Shown: positions 34,320 to 44,559, numbered from the stretch's first letter. The stretch: 64,000 nt of DNA from Allopseudospirillum japonicum (GCF_900108915.1 NZ_FNYH01000009.1:62001-126000), one strand, 5' to 3'. A program made the numbers and translations. The notes: generated by a model not told the origin, from the sequence alone.

Positions 34320-35468
34320 TTAATCTAGATGTACCAGAGAACCTAAACGCGTTCCTACTTTCGGTTGCGCAGGCAACTGGCCTTGTGCAATTTTAGGATA
34401 CTCTTTTAAAAGCACACTCAACCAACCACGAACCCGCTGTACAATACGCTCATTCGCTTTTAAAGAACCGGCTAAGGGTTCACCGACCAAAGGGTGCTGA
34501 CGTGCTAAAAAATTACCTGCACGCCGATAAGCATCGGCTCGTGCTTTTGCCATGACTTCATCCAAAGTATCCGGCATAAAATAAATATCCAAAATCGGTC
34601 GTTTTTGCTGTTCTAAAATGCCGACAATATCAACCGCAAGGGGTTGCTGAGTTTCGCGAATATCGACCAGAATCAGCGGGTAATGTGCTGGCACTTCTTC
34701 TAGAAACTTCAACAAAGATAATCCTTGTCCCCCATAAGCAATCAGAACCTTAAAATCATGTCCACGGCTTTGCAATTCCTGCAAACCTGCCTGCAAATGT
34801 GCATGAATGCGTTCCACATAAGGTTTTTTCTTCGGTGTTTGGGGTTCTGTAGACGCCTGCTCTGTATCATCAGGTGCTAGAGGTTCCTGACCGGCAGTAT
34901 CTAAAGCATCTTCTGCACCTTCAATGTTTGTCTCTTCCGGTCCTGCAGGTGCCCCATCTTCCTCTGTAGGCGTTTCTTCAGTCGGCTGCTCTGCCTCCAA
35001 TGCAGACGCTGGCAACCTAGATAGTAATTCCACCGCACCTAGAGTACGCTCAGGTATAGGGCGCCCTTCCATACTCGGTAGCATAAGTGCCAAGGTCGCA
35101 AAACCATAATCGGGCAAACGTTGACGTAAAGGATCTATCACTTGTGGCCATACGAGAGATTGCTCATCATCATGAAGCAATAGCACCCCAGCACGCGCTT
35201 GTGGACGATTAGCGGGTAGATACAAGGCAGCTGCTTTTTCTAAAATTTCTGTTTCACCAATATCGATAAAATACAAATCTTTTAGTTCGCGTTCTAAAGC
35301 ACGCACTTTAACTTGTGCAGGATCCAGCTGTACACGTGGTAATGCGGGTGGCTCTGGTGCAGCCTCTTCTGCTGGGGCATCAATGGGTGGTGCATCTTCC
35401 TCAGCATAAGCAGGTGCGATCGACATCCAAAGCCCTAAACAAAGATATTTGAGCACTTGGCTAGGCAT
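34320..35468 (-). CDS. DUF3530 family exported protein with acidic insert
   Basis: 382 residues with a signal peptide ending near SIAPAYA. An alpha/beta-hydrolase-like frame is visible (AGVLLLHDDEQSLVWPQVID; YGFATLALMLPS), but the nucleophile-elbow position reads AYGGQGLSL without a serine. Two low-complexity acidic/proline stretches occur, just after the signal peptide (APPIDAPAEEAAPEPPALP) and at about 160-215 (rich in E, T, P, D). The second looks like a flexible insertion splitting the fold. Function unknown. The AGGAG before the ATG is unusually close. Confidence 0.7.
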   Translation of the reverse strand: MPSQVLKYLCLGLWMSIAPAYAEEDAPPIDAPAEEAAPEPPALPRVQLDPAQVKVRALERELKDLYFIDIGETEILEKAAALYLPANRPQARAGVLLLHDDEQSLVWPQVIDPLRQRLPDYGFATLALMLPSMEGRPIPERTLGAVELLSRLPASALEAEQPTEETPTEEDGAPAGPEETNIEGAEDALDTAGQEPLAPDDTEQASTEPQTPKKKPYVERIHAHLQAGLQELQSRGHDFKVLIAYGGQGLSLLKFLEEVPAHYPLILVDIRETQQPLAVDIVGILEQQKRPILDIYFMPDTLDEVMAKARADAYRRAGNFLARQHPLVGEPLAGSLKANERIVQRVRGWLSVLLKEYPKIAQGQLPAQPKVGTRLGSLVHLD

Positions 35469-35555
35469 ACTCCTGTCATCCCCTAGTAAATTTTGTACAT
35501 TTCGCTACAATTTCGCAGATCTTTGATTACTCTTGACCGTGAGCACACAAATTTT

Positions 35556-36239
35556 ATGTCTTATCTAATTGCCCCTTCTATTTTATCTGCTGATTTTGCT
35601 CGTTTAGGCGAAGAAGTATCGCAAGTACTCGCATCCGGTGCGGATATGGTACATTTTGATGTTATGGATAACCATTATGTTCCCAATTTAACGGTTGGAC
35701 CTATGGTGTGCAAAGCATTACGTGATTATGGCATCCAAGCCCCTATAGATGTGCATCTAATGGTTAAACCTGTTGATGCTTTAATCAGTGACTTTATCGA
35801 CGCTGGGGCGACTTACATTACATTTCACCCTGAAGCTTCTGAACATATCGATCGTTCTTTACAACTCATCCGTGATGGCGGTTGCAAAGCGGGTTTAGTT
35901 TTTAACCCAGCAACCCCTTTACATCTCATGGATTGGGTGATGGATAAGCTAGATATGGTATTACTTATGAGTGTCAACCCAGGGTTTGGAGGACAGGCGT
36001 TTATTCCTGCAACCTTGGATAAGTTACGTGCAGCACGTGCCAAAATCCAAGCTTCTGGTTATCCTATCCGCTTGCAGGTCGACGGTGGCGTCAAAGTTGA
36101 TAACATAGCACAAATTGCCGCAGCAGGTGCAGATACCTTTGTGGCTGGCTCAGCAATTTTTAATGCTGCTAATCCGGAAGATCCTCACACTTATGATCAG
36201 GTTCTAGCTGATTTTCGCCACCAGCTTGCACAAGTTTAA
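35556..36239 (+). CDS. rpe: Ribulose-phosphate 3-epimerase
   Basis: Interconverts ribulose 5-phosphate and xylulose 5-phosphate in the pentose phosphate pathway. The 227-residue TIM barrel begins [20 protein letters not shown]. Metal and catalytic residues lie in [17 protein letters not shown] and PIDVHLMV, and [15 protein letters not shown] and [12 protein letters not shown] are present. The ATG matches the usual start; a longer in-frame start 21 codons earlier would add unrelated residues. Confidence 0.96.
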   Translation: MSYLIAPSILSADFARLGEEVSQVLASGADMVHFDVMDNHYVPNLTVGPMVCKALRDYGIQAPIDVHLMVKPVDALISDFIDAGATYITFHPEASEHIDRSLQLIRDGGCKAGLVFNPATPLHLMDWVMDKLDMVLLMSVNPGFGGQAFIPATLDKLRAARAKIQASGYPIRLQVDGGVKVDNIAQIAAAGADTFVAGSAIFNAANPEDPHTYDQVLADFRHQLAQV

Positions 36240-36646
36240 TCCTCCGATTTTCTTCTCTTGCCTCTTCGTACGCAGATGCACAAGTCTGCGTTTTTCCTCA
36301 CTTGACTCTCCTCCTCATACCTTGCTTGGCGTATACGAACATCAAGATATTTAGTTGATAGATCCTTTTGTATGACTTTAAGCAGCTTAATCCTATAGAC
36401 TTCCTGTTACATAAAGCACTTTTTTCTTAATTCCTTGTTATTTATTAAATTTTTTATTTCATCTGCTTATAGGCTACTTCTTTCGGGGGATGTTTAATCC
36501 TCTAGATAGCTGTTATTATCTAGAGATAAAAATTACTAAAATCTTTTTATTTCAGTATTTAGTTTACTTGTCATCACATTAAACAATAAAAAAACACTAA
36601 GACCGAGCAATGTGGATGACAAATATCCATTGAGGGAACCTGCACT
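36240..36646 (+). other. AT-rich intergenic region between rpe and a chemoreceptor gene
   Basis: After the rpe terminator no gene is seen. A 9-base inverted repeat CTCTAGATA...TATCTAGAG (36500-36525, eight-base loop) may be an operator. A second hairpin with CAATG-GGAT arms (36608-36632, one bulged T) sits directly against the GAGGGAA ribosome site of the chemoreceptor gene and could restrain its translation. Confidence 0.45.
36270..36295 (+). terminator. Rho-independent terminator after rpe
   Basis: ACGCAGA pairs with TCTGCGT around an eight-base loop and is followed by TTTTT. Confidence 0.9.
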
Positions 36647-38572
36647 ATGTTAGCTCAGATGAAACTAACCGGTCGCATGATCTTGCTGTTTTCTGTACCT
36701 TTGATCCTGCTACTGAGTTTGTTAGGTTATGTGGTGATTAGCCAATTAAATGAGCAAATCCCCAGCATGATAGCACGTACCAGTCACGATCTTGTGCATG
36801 CTCGTGCACAAGAAGTCTCACGATGGCTCGATGGCCATAAACAATGGGCCATAACCCTTGCCAACCTACCGGCTATTCGTAGTGGTGACCCTGAACGTAT
36901 TCGTACCACTTTGGCAGCAGTAGCAAAAACACGTAGCCAAGATATTGAGATGGTATTTTTTGCACAAACCTCAGGGGAAGCGGTCACGCATCATGGTTTA
37001 AAAGCCAACGTCGGTGAACGGGCCTATTTTAAAACCCTAGTTCAAGAAGCCAGTGCTACTTTAGTACTTAGCAACCCTGTGGTTTCCAAAACCTCAGGCA
37101 AACCGATTACCGTGATTGCCCAAGTTGTTAAAGATCAACAAGGACGCATTCTGGGCATGATCGGCCTGACAATCACCATGAGTGAGCTTTCTAACATCAG
37201 TAGCAGTATTTCTATTGGCGAGGGCAGTTATGGCTGGGTTGTTGATGGCAGCGGTTTAATTGTTGCGCATCCTTCAGAAAAAGCACGTATGAAAATCAGT
37301 ACCCTAGATAGCAAGACGCATGGCTATCAAGGCTTAGATGTGCAAGGCAAAAAAATGATACGTGGCCAAGCAGATATCGGTGAAATCACCAATCTACAAG
37401 GGGAAAAAGTTACCCTTTTTTATCATCCCATCCCAAGCACACCCAGCTGGACTTTGGGTGCCTCTTTGCAAACGAAGGTATTCAATAATACCGCAATGGC
37501 CATGCTGAAAAGTATTTTGATTATTTTTGTGGTCATCTTTGTTGCCATGTTAGCTGTCGTAGTACTGGTTGCTCGTTCTTTAACCGCTCCTTTACGGAAA
37601 ATGTTGCATATGATGCAGGCCATTGCCCAAGGTAATGGTGATTTAAGCCAACGTCTTGAAGCTCAAGGGCGTGACGAATTAAGTGATCTTGCACGGGCAT
37701 TTAACGCTTTTGCAGAGAAAATTGCACATCTTGTACAAGATATTGCGCAAGCCAGTCAAGAGCTCACCAGTTCTGCCATTCAGATGCAATCTGCTAGCCA
37801 AAACTCCCAACAGGGTTTAGTGCGCCAACAAGCTGAAGTTGAGCATATTGCCGTTGCCATGAACCAAATGGTTGCCACTGTTGAAGAGGTTGCACGTCAT
37901 GCACAATCTGCCTCTTCTACCGCAAGCCAAGGCAATCATGAAGTCCAAGTCAGCCATTCGGTGGTTGAACAAGTTGTGAATATTATTAATCAGCAAGCGC
38001 AAACCATAGATAGTGTAGCTAATGAAATTCAGCACCTGAATAAAGGCAGCGAACAAATTGGTGAAGTCATCACTGTGATTCGTGAGATTGCCGATCAAAC
38101 TAATTTGCTAGCACTGAATGCCGCTATTGAAGCCGCACGCGCAGGTGAGCAGGGCCGAGGGTTTGCAGTAGTAGCAGATGAGGTGCGTGGTTTAGCCACA
38201 CGAACTCATCAATCCACGCAAGAAATCGAAAATACTATTCAGAAACTACAGCAACAAACGCAAATTGCTGTCGATTTAATGGAGCGCAGCCGCAAGCAAT
38301 CGCATACCTCTGTTGAACAAGCCGAAAAAGCACGTCACGCACTGGATGCCATTGCAGGCGCCATTGATCAAATCAACGCCATGAACTTGCAGATTGCTTC
38401 CGCAACCGAGCAGCAAACAGCCACCGCAGATGAGCTGAATCGTAATTTAAGTTCTATTGCACATGTCGCTGAGGAAGCTTCGCACGAGGCTCAACAGGCC
38501 GCACAGGCCAGTGATCAATTAAAAATATTAGCCGAGCGCTTAAACCACTTAGTTTCCCAATTTAGAATTTGA
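36647..38572 (+). CDS. Methyl-accepting chemotaxis protein with Cache-type sensor
   Basis: 641 residues. TM helix at about 10-30, then a periplasmic dCache-like sensor (about 35-275) with GVTLTM-like segments such as [15 protein letters not shown] and [18 protein letters not shown]2 is at about 285-307 and is followed by a HAMP domain. The cytoplasmic signalling hairpin carries [20 protein letters not shown] and [18 protein letters not shown]. No CheR-docking pentapeptide is visible at the C-terminus (SQFRI). Cache sensors of this kind often bind amino acids or organic acids; the ligand is not known. Confidence 0.92.
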   Translation: MLAQMKLTGRMILLFSVPLILLLSLLGYVVISQLNEQIPSMIARTSHDLVHARAQEVSRWLDGHKQWAITLANLPAIRSGDPERIRTTLAAVAKTRSQDIEMVFFAQTSGEAVTHHGLKANVGERAYFKTLVQEASATLVLSNPVVSKTSGKPITVIAQVVKDQQGRILGMIGLTITMSELSNISSSISIGEGSYGWVVDGSGLIVAHPSEKARMKISTLDSKTHGYQGLDVQGKKMIRGQADIGEITNLQGEKVTLFYHPIPSTPSWTLGASLQTKVFNNTAMAMLKSILIIFVVIFVAMLAVVVLVARSLTAPLRKMLHMMQAIAQGNGDLSQRLEAQGRDELSDLARAFNAFAEKIAHLVQDIAQASQELTSSAIQMQSASQNSQQGLVRQQAEVEHIAVAMNQMVATVEEVARHAQSASSTASQGNHEVQVSHSVVEQVVNIINQQAQTIDSVANEIQHLNKGSEQIGEVITVIREIADQTNLLALNAAIEAARAGEQGRGFAVVADEVRGLATRTHQSTQEIENTIQKLQQQTQIAVDLMERSRKQSHTSVEQAEKARHALDAIAGAIDQINAMNLQIASATEQQTATADELNRNLSSIAHVAEEASHEAQQAAQASDQLKILAERLNHLVSQFRI

Positions 38573-38592
38573 TTTCTTACTGGGTTGTATCC

Positions 38593-38634
38593 GGACGTTT
38601 TCCATTACACTATCAGGGAAAACGTCCTTTTTTT
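38593..38634 (+). terminator. Rho-independent terminator after the chemoreceptor gene
   Basis: GGACGTTTTCC pairs perfectly with GGAAAACGTCC (11 pairs) followed by TTTTTTT. The ribosome site of the next gene (GGAG, 38637-38640) starts two bases after the T-run, so the next gene's promoter must lie inside or upstream of the terminator. Confidence 0.95.
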
Positions 38635-38648
38635 GTGGAGCTCAATCT

Positions 38649-39356
38649 GTGTGCTATTTAGGCGAACTCATTTACCAACACCCTGATTTTATATTAATTA
38701 ATAAACCTGCTGGTGTCAGTGTCCACAAGGATCAAACCTCAACCAGCTGGGTGTCTGCTTGGGAACAAAGATTACAAGAGCCACATTTATATTTGGTACA
38801 TCGTCTTGATAAGATGACTTCTGGATTAATTTTACTCGCACGTCATGCAAACGCCGCAGCTGCCTTATCTGAGCTTTTCGCACAACGTCAAGTACATAAA
38901 TATTATCTGGCTTTAGTAGGTAATAAACCTAAAAAAAAGCAAGGTTTGATTTGTGGCGATATGCAAAAAGGTCGTGGGGGTAATTGGAAGTTACTACCCA
39001 CACGGCAACGCCCTGCGATTACACAATTTTTTTCTATCGGCCTTGGGCTTGGGATGCGTGCTTGCTTACTCAAACCCTACACAGGCTATACCCATCAATT
39101 AAGAGTTGCATTGAAAAGCTTAGGCGCACCGATTCTTGGTGATCCTCGTTATGCCCCCGCTCATTTAAGCGCAGACCGTGGTTATTTGCATGCCTACAGC
39201 TTGCAATTTTTCTATCAAGGGCGGGCTTATGCCTTTTACCTTGCACCCAAAGAAGGCGACTTGTTTCACCAAGCCCATATGCAAGCTTGTTTGGCCCATT
39301 GGCGACGCCCAGAACAACTTGCTTGGCCAGATATTTCTCCCTTGGTCAAACGATAG
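38649..39356 (+). CDS. RluA-family pseudouridine synthase
   Basis: 235 residues without an S4 domain. The catalytic aspartate Asp54 is in the family motif HRLDKMTSGLILLARH. The downstream GDPRYAP and YTGYTHQLRVALKSLGAPIL are typical. It resembles the short RluA-like subgroup whose target RNA is not established; TruC is the nearest named candidate but is not certain. The start is GTG with GGAG eight bases upstream, lying directly after the terminator of the chemoreceptor gene. Confidence 0.85.
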   Translation: MCYLGELIYQHPDFILINKPAGVSVHKDQTSTSWVSAWEQRLQEPHLYLVHRLDKMTSGLILLARHANAAAALSELFAQRQVHKYYLALVGNKPKKKQGLICGDMQKGRGGNWKLLPTRQRPAITQFFSIGLGLGMRACLLKPYTGYTHQLRVALKSLGAPILGDPRYAPAHLSADRGYLHAYSLQFFYQGRAYAFYLAPKEGDLFHQAHMQACLAHWRRPEQLAWPDISPLVKR

Positions 39357-39429
39357 GGGATCACCTTCTGTACTCGCGCTATAGCAACAAAATATGACAG
39401 AAGTTCGCTTGAATTCCGCAAAGAATGGT

Positions 39430-39461
39430 AAACTTTCGCCTAAGTTTGCTAAGACGCAAAC
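39430..39461 (+). promoter_or_regulatory. Mutually exclusive hairpins in the upp leader
   Basis: AAACTT-TCGCCT-AAGTTT (39430-39447) and GTTTGC-TAAGAC-GCAAAC (39444-39461) are both perfect but share the GTTT at 39444-39447. Only one can form at a time. They lie 50-80 bases before the upp start and could act as an RNA switch or simply surround the promoter. Confidence 0.4.
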
Positions 39462-39511
39462 AAAAAATTTACTCTCCCCCTATTTGACCTCCTGCATGAG
39501 AGAAAGCGTAT

Positions 39512-40138
39512 ATGAAGGTGCACGAAATTACTCACCCTTTAGTGCAACATAAAATTGGCTTAATGCGTAACCCTAATTTAAGTACACGCAGTTTTCGCCA
39601 ACTAGCTGCTGAAGTTGGTTGTTTGCTCACTTACGAAGCCACTAAGGATTTACAACTCGAAACACGCACCTTGCATGGTTGGTGTGGCGATGTAGAAGTT
39701 GCACAGATTAAAGGTAAAAAAATCACCATTGTGCCTATTTTGCGTGCAGGTTTAGGGATGCTTGACGGTGTGTTAGAACTGATTCCAAGCGCTAAAATTA
39801 GCGTCGTTGGCATCTATCGTGACGAACAAAGCCTACAACCTGTGCCTTATTTCGAAAAACTTGCCCATGATATTGAAGAACGTATGGCAATTATCCTAGA
39901 TCCCATGCTCGCCACAGGGGGTTCTATGAATGCCACCATAGACATTTTAAAAAAGTCCGGCTGTACCTCTATTCGTGCGCTAGTGCTTGTTGCCGCACCT
40001 GAAGGTATCGCTAAAGTGGCATCTGCGCACCCAGATGTGGAAATTTTTACCGCTTCTGTCGATAGCCATTTAAATGAAGATGGGTATATTGTCCCAGGTT
40101 TGGGAGATGCCGGTGATAAGATTTTTGGGACGCGCTAA
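39512..40138 (+). CDS. upp: Uracil phosphoribosyltransferase
   Basis: Salvages uracil with PRPP to give UMP. The 208 residues equal the length of E. coli Upp. The PRPP-binding motif [15 protein letters not shown] is at about 130-144, and the uracil-site region near the C-terminus reads [20 protein letters not shown]. uraA follows after three bases, so uptake and salvage are co-transcribed as in E. coli. Confidence 0.96.
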   Translation: MKVHEITHPLVQHKIGLMRNPNLSTRSFRQLAAEVGCLLTYEATKDLQLETRTLHGWCGDVEVAQIKGKKITIVPILRAGLGMLDGVLELIPSAKISVVGIYRDEQSLQPVPYFEKLAHDIEERMAIILDPMLATGGSMNATIDILKKSGCTSIRALVLVAAPEGIAKVASAHPDVEIFTASVDSHLNEDGYIVPGLGDAGDKIFGTR

Positions 40139-40141
40139 TTT

Positions 40142-41446
40142 ATGACTTCTTTAACTTCTCCTGCCCCTTTAAGCCGAGGACATCTTTTGCTCGGTGGCAC
40201 ACAAATGCTGTTTGTTGCCTTTGGTGCCCTTGTACTTATGCCATTACTCACAGGTTTAAATCCTAGTGTGGCTTTATTTACCGCTGGCATAGGGACTTTG
40301 GTCTTCCAACTGATTACCCGTCGCAGTATTCCTATTTTTCTTGCCTCTTCCTTTGCTTTTATCGCACCGATTACCTATAGCGTACAAACTTGGGGTATCA
40401 GTGCCACAATGGGCGCTTTGATTGCTGCTGGTTGCGTTTATATGTTGCTTGCAAGCATAGTCAAAGTCAGAGGTGCAGGCTTTATTCATCGGCTCATGCC
40501 ACCTGTGGTCACTGGCCCTGTCATCATGATTATCGGTTTAGGGCTAGCGCCGATTGCCGTTAACATGGCCATGGGGAAAACAGGTGATGCCAGCCTCCAA
40601 CTGTTTCCATATACAGATGCACTTTTTGTTTCTATGGCTGCCCTTGTAACCACTGCAGCCATTGCCACTTTTGGACGTGGGCTCTTTCGTCTTTTACCAA
40701 TCTTAGGTGGTATTTTGGTTGGCTATACTCTCGCACTGATTATGGGTATGGTCGATTTCACTCCAGTGCAGCAAGCACCTTGGTTGGCTATCCCTGAGTT
40801 TGTCGCACCAAGTTTCCAGTGGCAAGCCATCTTATTTATGATTCCTGTTGCCATTGCGCCCGCTGTTGAACATGTCGGCGATATTTTGGCGATTAGCCAA
40901 GTCACGGGTAAAAAATATATTGAAAAGCCTGGCCTACACCGCACCCTCTTTGGTGACGGCTTAGCTACTTCAGTCGCTGCCTGCTTTGGTGGACCGCCCA
41001 ACACCACCTATTCTGAAGTAACAGGTGCTGTGATGCTTACCAAAATGACCCAGCCTCTCGTGATGACTTACGCCGCCTGTGTCGCCATTGGTTTAGCTTT
41101 TATTGGTAAGTTTGGCATTTTACTGCAAACTATTCCTACGCCTGTTATGGGTGGTATTTTGATCTTACTCTTTGGCTCGATTGCTGCTGTAGGTCTAAAT
41201 ACTCTGATTAAAGCCAAAGTCGACCTAGCTCAACAACGTAATCTCGTTATTGTGGCCACCGTCCTTGTGTTTGGTATTGGTGGGCTGACGTTAGGGCAAG
41301 GAGAACTTAGCCTACAGGGCATCAGTTTGTGTGGCATTGTAGCTATTGTACTCAATCTAGTTTTACCACATACATCAGATGATGAAGATTCATTAGCACA
41401 AGAAGAAGCTGTTGTAGAGGATCTACTCGCTCATACCCGTGATTAA
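40142..41446 (+). CDS. uraA: Uracil permease UraA
   Basis: Proton-coupled nucleobase transporter of the NCS2 family, 434 residues with about 14 membrane segments. Family marks are PIFLASSFAFIAPI (TM3 region), IPVAIAPAVEHVGDILA, containing the conserved Glu of TM8, and CFGGPPNTTYSEVTGAVMLT near TM10. The C-terminal tail is acidic. It is coupled to upp. Confidence 0.94.
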   Translation: MTSLTSPAPLSRGHLLLGGTQMLFVAFGALVLMPLLTGLNPSVALFTAGIGTLVFQLITRRSIPIFLASSFAFIAPITYSVQTWGISATMGALIAAGCVYMLLASIVKVRGAGFIHRLMPPVVTGPVIMIIGLGLAPIAVNMAMGKTGDASLQLFPYTDALFVSMAALVTTAAIATFGRGLFRLLPILGGILVGYTLALIMGMVDFTPVQQAPWLAIPEFVAPSFQWQAILFMIPVAIAPAVEHVGDILAISQVTGKKYIEKPGLHRTLFGDGLATSVAACFGGPPNTTYSEVTGAVMLTKMTQPLVMTYAACVAIGLAFIGKFGILLQTIPTPVMGGILILLFGSIAAVGLNTLIKAKVDLAQQRNLVIVATVLVFGIGGLTLGQGELSLQGISLCGIVAIVLNLVLPHTSDDEDSLAQEEAVVEDLLAHTRD

Positions 41447-41453
41447 ATGATCG

Positions 41454-41481
41454 GCTGGACATCCAGTTTCGGATGTCCAGC
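41454..41481. terminator. Convergent hairpin after uraA
   Basis: GCTGGACATCC pairs perfectly with GGATGTCCAGC (11 pairs, six-base loop). It stands between convergent genes but has no T-run on either side, so termination is likely weak or factor-assisted. Confidence 0.55.
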
Positions 41482-41490
41482 ACTACATTA

Positions 41491-41919
41491 TTAGTCTTCT
41501 AATAAATCCAGCGCCAAGCGCACAAAATCTACAGAAGTCACAATACCTATCACGCGCTTTTCCTCATCTAACACAGGCAAAGCACCATGTTTATGCGCCA
41601 ACAAACGCTGACCTGCCTCTTTTAAAGGCGTATCTTCTGTTAAAGATTCCACATCCGTATTAATGACTTCCGCTAAAGGAATCCGCGCTTCATAGTAAGC
41701 AATACGATGCGCACCTCTTTCGTCTGCAATTTTTAAAGCCTCTCGCAAGACCACACGCTGAGTTAACATACCCACTAACCGTGCTTGTGCGTCCACTACA
41801 GGAATATGACGAATTTTATGCTGACGCATCGCATCATGGCCTTCCAACAAGTTTTGTTCTATTTGTAGTTGGATAACCTTGGATGTCATTACGTCCTTTA
41901 CAACTTTAAAGTGTCCCAT
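41491..41919 (-). CDS. CBS-pair domain protein
   Basis: 142 residues made of two CBS motifs and little else: VKDVMTSKVIQLQIEQNLLE through HIPVVDAQARLVGMLTQRV, and a second with GALPVLDEEKRVIGIVTSVD. Such proteins bind adenine nucleotides and act as small energy or redox sensors; the partner is unknown. The ATG at 41919 (MGHFKVVKDV) has GAGGG upstream and is preferred to one seven codons earlier. It lies downstream of a glutaredoxin-like gene and rlmKL on the same strand. Confidence 0.85.
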   Translation of the reverse strand: MGHFKVVKDVMTSKVIQLQIEQNLLEGHDAMRQHKIRHIPVVDAQARLVGMLTQRVVLREALKIADERGAHRIAYYEARIPLAEVINTDVESLTEDTPLKEAGQRLLAHKHGALPVLDEEKRVIGIVTSVDFVRLALDLLED

Positions 41920-41955
41920 GTACCTGTTACCCTCTCTCATCTTGAATGACTTGCC

Positions 41956-42216
41956 TCACTTTACTCTTAGAGTCTGTAGCCAACTTGCCAGCTCAGTGGC
42001 ATCAAAGGGCCAAGCTAACTCGCTCATCTCACCTGCATAATTTGTACCACTTAATACAGGAATTCGCACTCCATATTGTGCAATTAAATCTTCTGATATA
42101 CTGATTTCTATCAAGTCCAAAGTCAGATTTTTCATATCCACGTAAGGATGTAATAAGGCTTGCGCTTGCTCACACAAATGACATCCAGAAGTTGTATATA
42201 ACTTGATGCTTTTCAT
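41956..42216 (-). CDS. Glutaredoxin-like thiol-redox protein
   Basis: 86 residues with a thioredoxin-like fold. The active-site pair is C12-H-L-C15 in TTSGCHLCEQAQALL, followed by the cis-proline loop VRIPVLSG. It belongs to the small glutaredoxin/DUF836-type proteins often beside rlmKL or similar genes. It is separated from rlmKL by one base, so the two are co-transcribed. The substrate is unknown. Confidence 0.85.
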   Translation of the reverse strand: MKSIKLYTTSGCHLCEQAQALLHPYVDMKNLTLDLIEISISEDLIAQYGVRIPVLSGTNYAGEMSELAWPFDATELASWLQTLRVK

Positions 42217-42217
42217 A

Positions 42218-44539
42218 TTACGATTTCTCTATTTTCAAAGGTTTTCTTGGCAATTTTCTGCGTTGTTTTTGCTGTTGTAATGCATCTTGCCATACATCTT
42301 GCACTTGCTGGGGTACTTGAGCTTGATCTTGTGGCCATCGAATTTCAAAACACACATGAATATGTGTATTACGCTTAAAATCTTCAGGAATAGAAGACTT
42401 GCTAATATCCTTCACTTGATATTTTTTTATTAAGTTTTCATCGATCTTAAATCGGCGATAATTATTAGAAAAAATCAAGACGCCATCTTTCTCTAAAGAT
42501 TGCATTGCTAACTCTACAAGCCCCACATGATCTCTTTGAATATCTAATGTCTCACGCATACGTTTCGAATTAGAGAAAGTCGGCGGATCTAAAAAAATAA
42601 TATCAAATCTCTGCTTATTTTGTTTTAGCCACTGAATACAATCGCTTTGAACTGCTTTATGTTTGCTCTCACTCAAACCATTAAGTGCTAAATTATTTTT
42701 AAACCACTCTAGATAAGTATTCGACATATCAACACTTACACTAGAGGTTGCACCTCCGAGGGCCGCGTGAATACTGGCAACCCCAGTGTAACAAAACAGA
42801 TTTAAAAACCGCTTACCTTTTGCCAAGGCAGCAATTTGTAATCGAATTGGTCTATGATCTAAAAACAGTCCTGTATCTAAATAATCATCTAAATTGACCA
42901 GTACTTTTGCCAACCCTTCTTGCACTTGGATATACTGTCCTTGATTATCAAGTACTTTATACTGACTTTTACCTGCTTGACGTTTCCTCTGCTTTAGGTG
43001 AATATTTTTTTCACGAACACCATATAATACAGATAATGCTTTGAGCACATCAAATAAGCGCTCTTGCGCTTTATTTGTATCTATGGATGCAGGTGGTGCA
43101 TACTCTTGCACATGCAAATCCTGCCCATAAATATCAATAGCTACGGCATATTCTGGCATATCTGCATCATATAAACGATAAGAGGTGATTTTCTCTTTTT
43201 GCAGCCATTTTGCCAGTTTTTTATGATTTTTTTGCAATCTATTCAATAGCATACGCCCACCTTCCGAAAGGCTCTCAAGTTGGGCATCTTGAGGTGCTTG
43301 TATGCTTAGATGCTGTGCCCATGTCTGCCCAGATCGTATACGAGCATGATAGTATTCTTCTATAATCTTAAATAAGTATAAACGGCACTCTAATGCACCA
43401 TTAAAATACTTATAATCTTTTATTTTTCGCAACCCCGTTTGCTTTGCTAGCTCTACATTTGCAGTAAATAAAGCGAACTCCCAACCGTGATAGTGCTCAC
43501 GAAGTTTTTCGCCCAAATGTGCATACAAGTACATCATGGCGGGCAAATCACTTAAGCGTTCTCCATAAGGTGGATTTACAATTACTAAACCTTGATTTTC
43601 CAACTTACCTTGATGTGTTGGCTGTACTAGGTCTTTAATTTCTTTTTTCATAACCCCAATATATTGGCTTAAGCCTGCAGTTTCTATATTACTCTTAGCC
43701 GCTTCAATAGCTTTTATCGAAGCATCATAACCATAAATTAAGGGTAATTTTTTTTGCAAGCCTTGCTCACTTCTTTCTTTTGCGTCAAGCCATATTTTCT
43801 TCCATAAATGCGGGTCATGCTGTAACCATCCCAAAAACCCAAAATATTGACGATGTAAATTAGGTGCGATATCTGCTGCAATTAAAGTACCTTCAATAAG
43901 TAAGGTTCCAGAACCACACATAGGATCAATCAGTGCCCCACCTTGAGAGGCAATCCTAGGCCAACCTGCACGAATTAATAAAGCTGCAGCTAAATTTTCT
44001 TTTAAAGGTGCACTTGCGCCTTGCAAACGATAACCGCGTTGATGCAGGCTATTGCCTGATAAATCAATATAAAAATAAACTTGGCTCTTATTAAGCTTTA
44101 CCCAAACACGAACATCAGGTTCTTGTGTATCAATATTAGGTCTTTCCCCCTCATTTGCATTACGTACCTGATCAACAATCGCATCTTTAACTTTTAATGC
44201 ACTATGATGTGTGTGCTTAAGCAATTTTGATGTGCCTTTGAAATCCACTGCAAAACTCGTGTTTTTATTTAAATGTTGCAACCAGTTTACAGCATAGGCA
44301 GCTTGATATAGGGTGTTCTCATCTTCAACTATTGCCGAATCCACATACAATAAAATGCGATTTGCAAGACGGCTCCATAAGCATGCTTTATACGCTGTTG
44401 CCAAGTCAGCCTGCCAGCTCACTGCACCAAAGCTTTCCTTGATTTCATAAGCACCTAATGAAGCTAACTCTTCAGCAAGTAGACTTTCCAACCCAAGCGG
44501 GCATGTTGCTAACAAAATGTAGGGAGTTTCTGTTGTCAT
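42218..44539 (-). CDS. rlmL: 23S rRNA (guanine) methyltransferase RlmKL
   Basis: Bifunctional enzyme that makes m2G2445 and m7G2069 in 23S rRNA; 773 residues, somewhat longer than the about 700 of E. coli. The N-terminal part has a THUMP domain and an RlmL methyltransferase with DPMCGSGTLLIEG and the catalytic IVNPPYGERL. The C-terminal RlmK methyltransferase shows FLNLFCYTGVASIHAALGGA and IIFLDPPTFSNSKRM. AGGA precedes the ATG by seven bases. The upstream gap holds the structured RNA candidate. Confidence 0.95.
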   Translation of the reverse strand: MTTETPYILLATCPLGLESLLAEELASLGAYEIKESFGAVSWQADLATAYKACLWSRLANRILLYVDSAIVEDENTLYQAAYAVNWLQHLNKNTSFAVDFKGTSKLLKHTHHSALKVKDAIVDQVRNANEGERPNIDTQEPDVRVWVKLNKSQVYFYIDLSGNSLHQRGYRLQGASAPLKENLAAALLIRAGWPRIASQGGALIDPMCGSGTLLIEGTLIAADIAPNLHRQYFGFLGWLQHDPHLWKKIWLDAKERSEQGLQKKLPLIYGYDASIKAIEAAKSNIETAGLSQYIGVMKKEIKDLVQPTHQGKLENQGLVIVNPPYGERLSDLPAMMYLYAHLGEKLREHYHGWEFALFTANVELAKQTGLRKIKDYKYFNGALECRLYLFKIIEEYYHARIRSGQTWAQHLSIQAPQDAQLESLSEGGRMLLNRLQKNHKKLAKWLQKEKITSYRLYDADMPEYAVAIDIYGQDLHVQEYAPPASIDTNKAQERLFDVLKALSVLYGVREKNIHLKQRKRQAGKSQYKVLDNQGQYIQVQEGLAKVLVNLDDYLDTGLFLDHRPIRLQIAALAKGKRFLNLFCYTGVASIHAALGGATSSVSVDMSNTYLEWFKNNLALNGLSESKHKAVQSDCIQWLKQNKQRFDIIFLDPPTFSNSKRMRETLDIQRDHVGLVELAMQSLEKDGVLIFSNNYRRFKIDENLIKKYQVKDISKSSIPEDFKRNTHIHVCFEIRWPQDQAQVPQQVQDVWQDALQQQKQRRKLPRKPLKIEKS

Positions 44540-44559
44540 ATCAATATCCTAAGAGCTTC

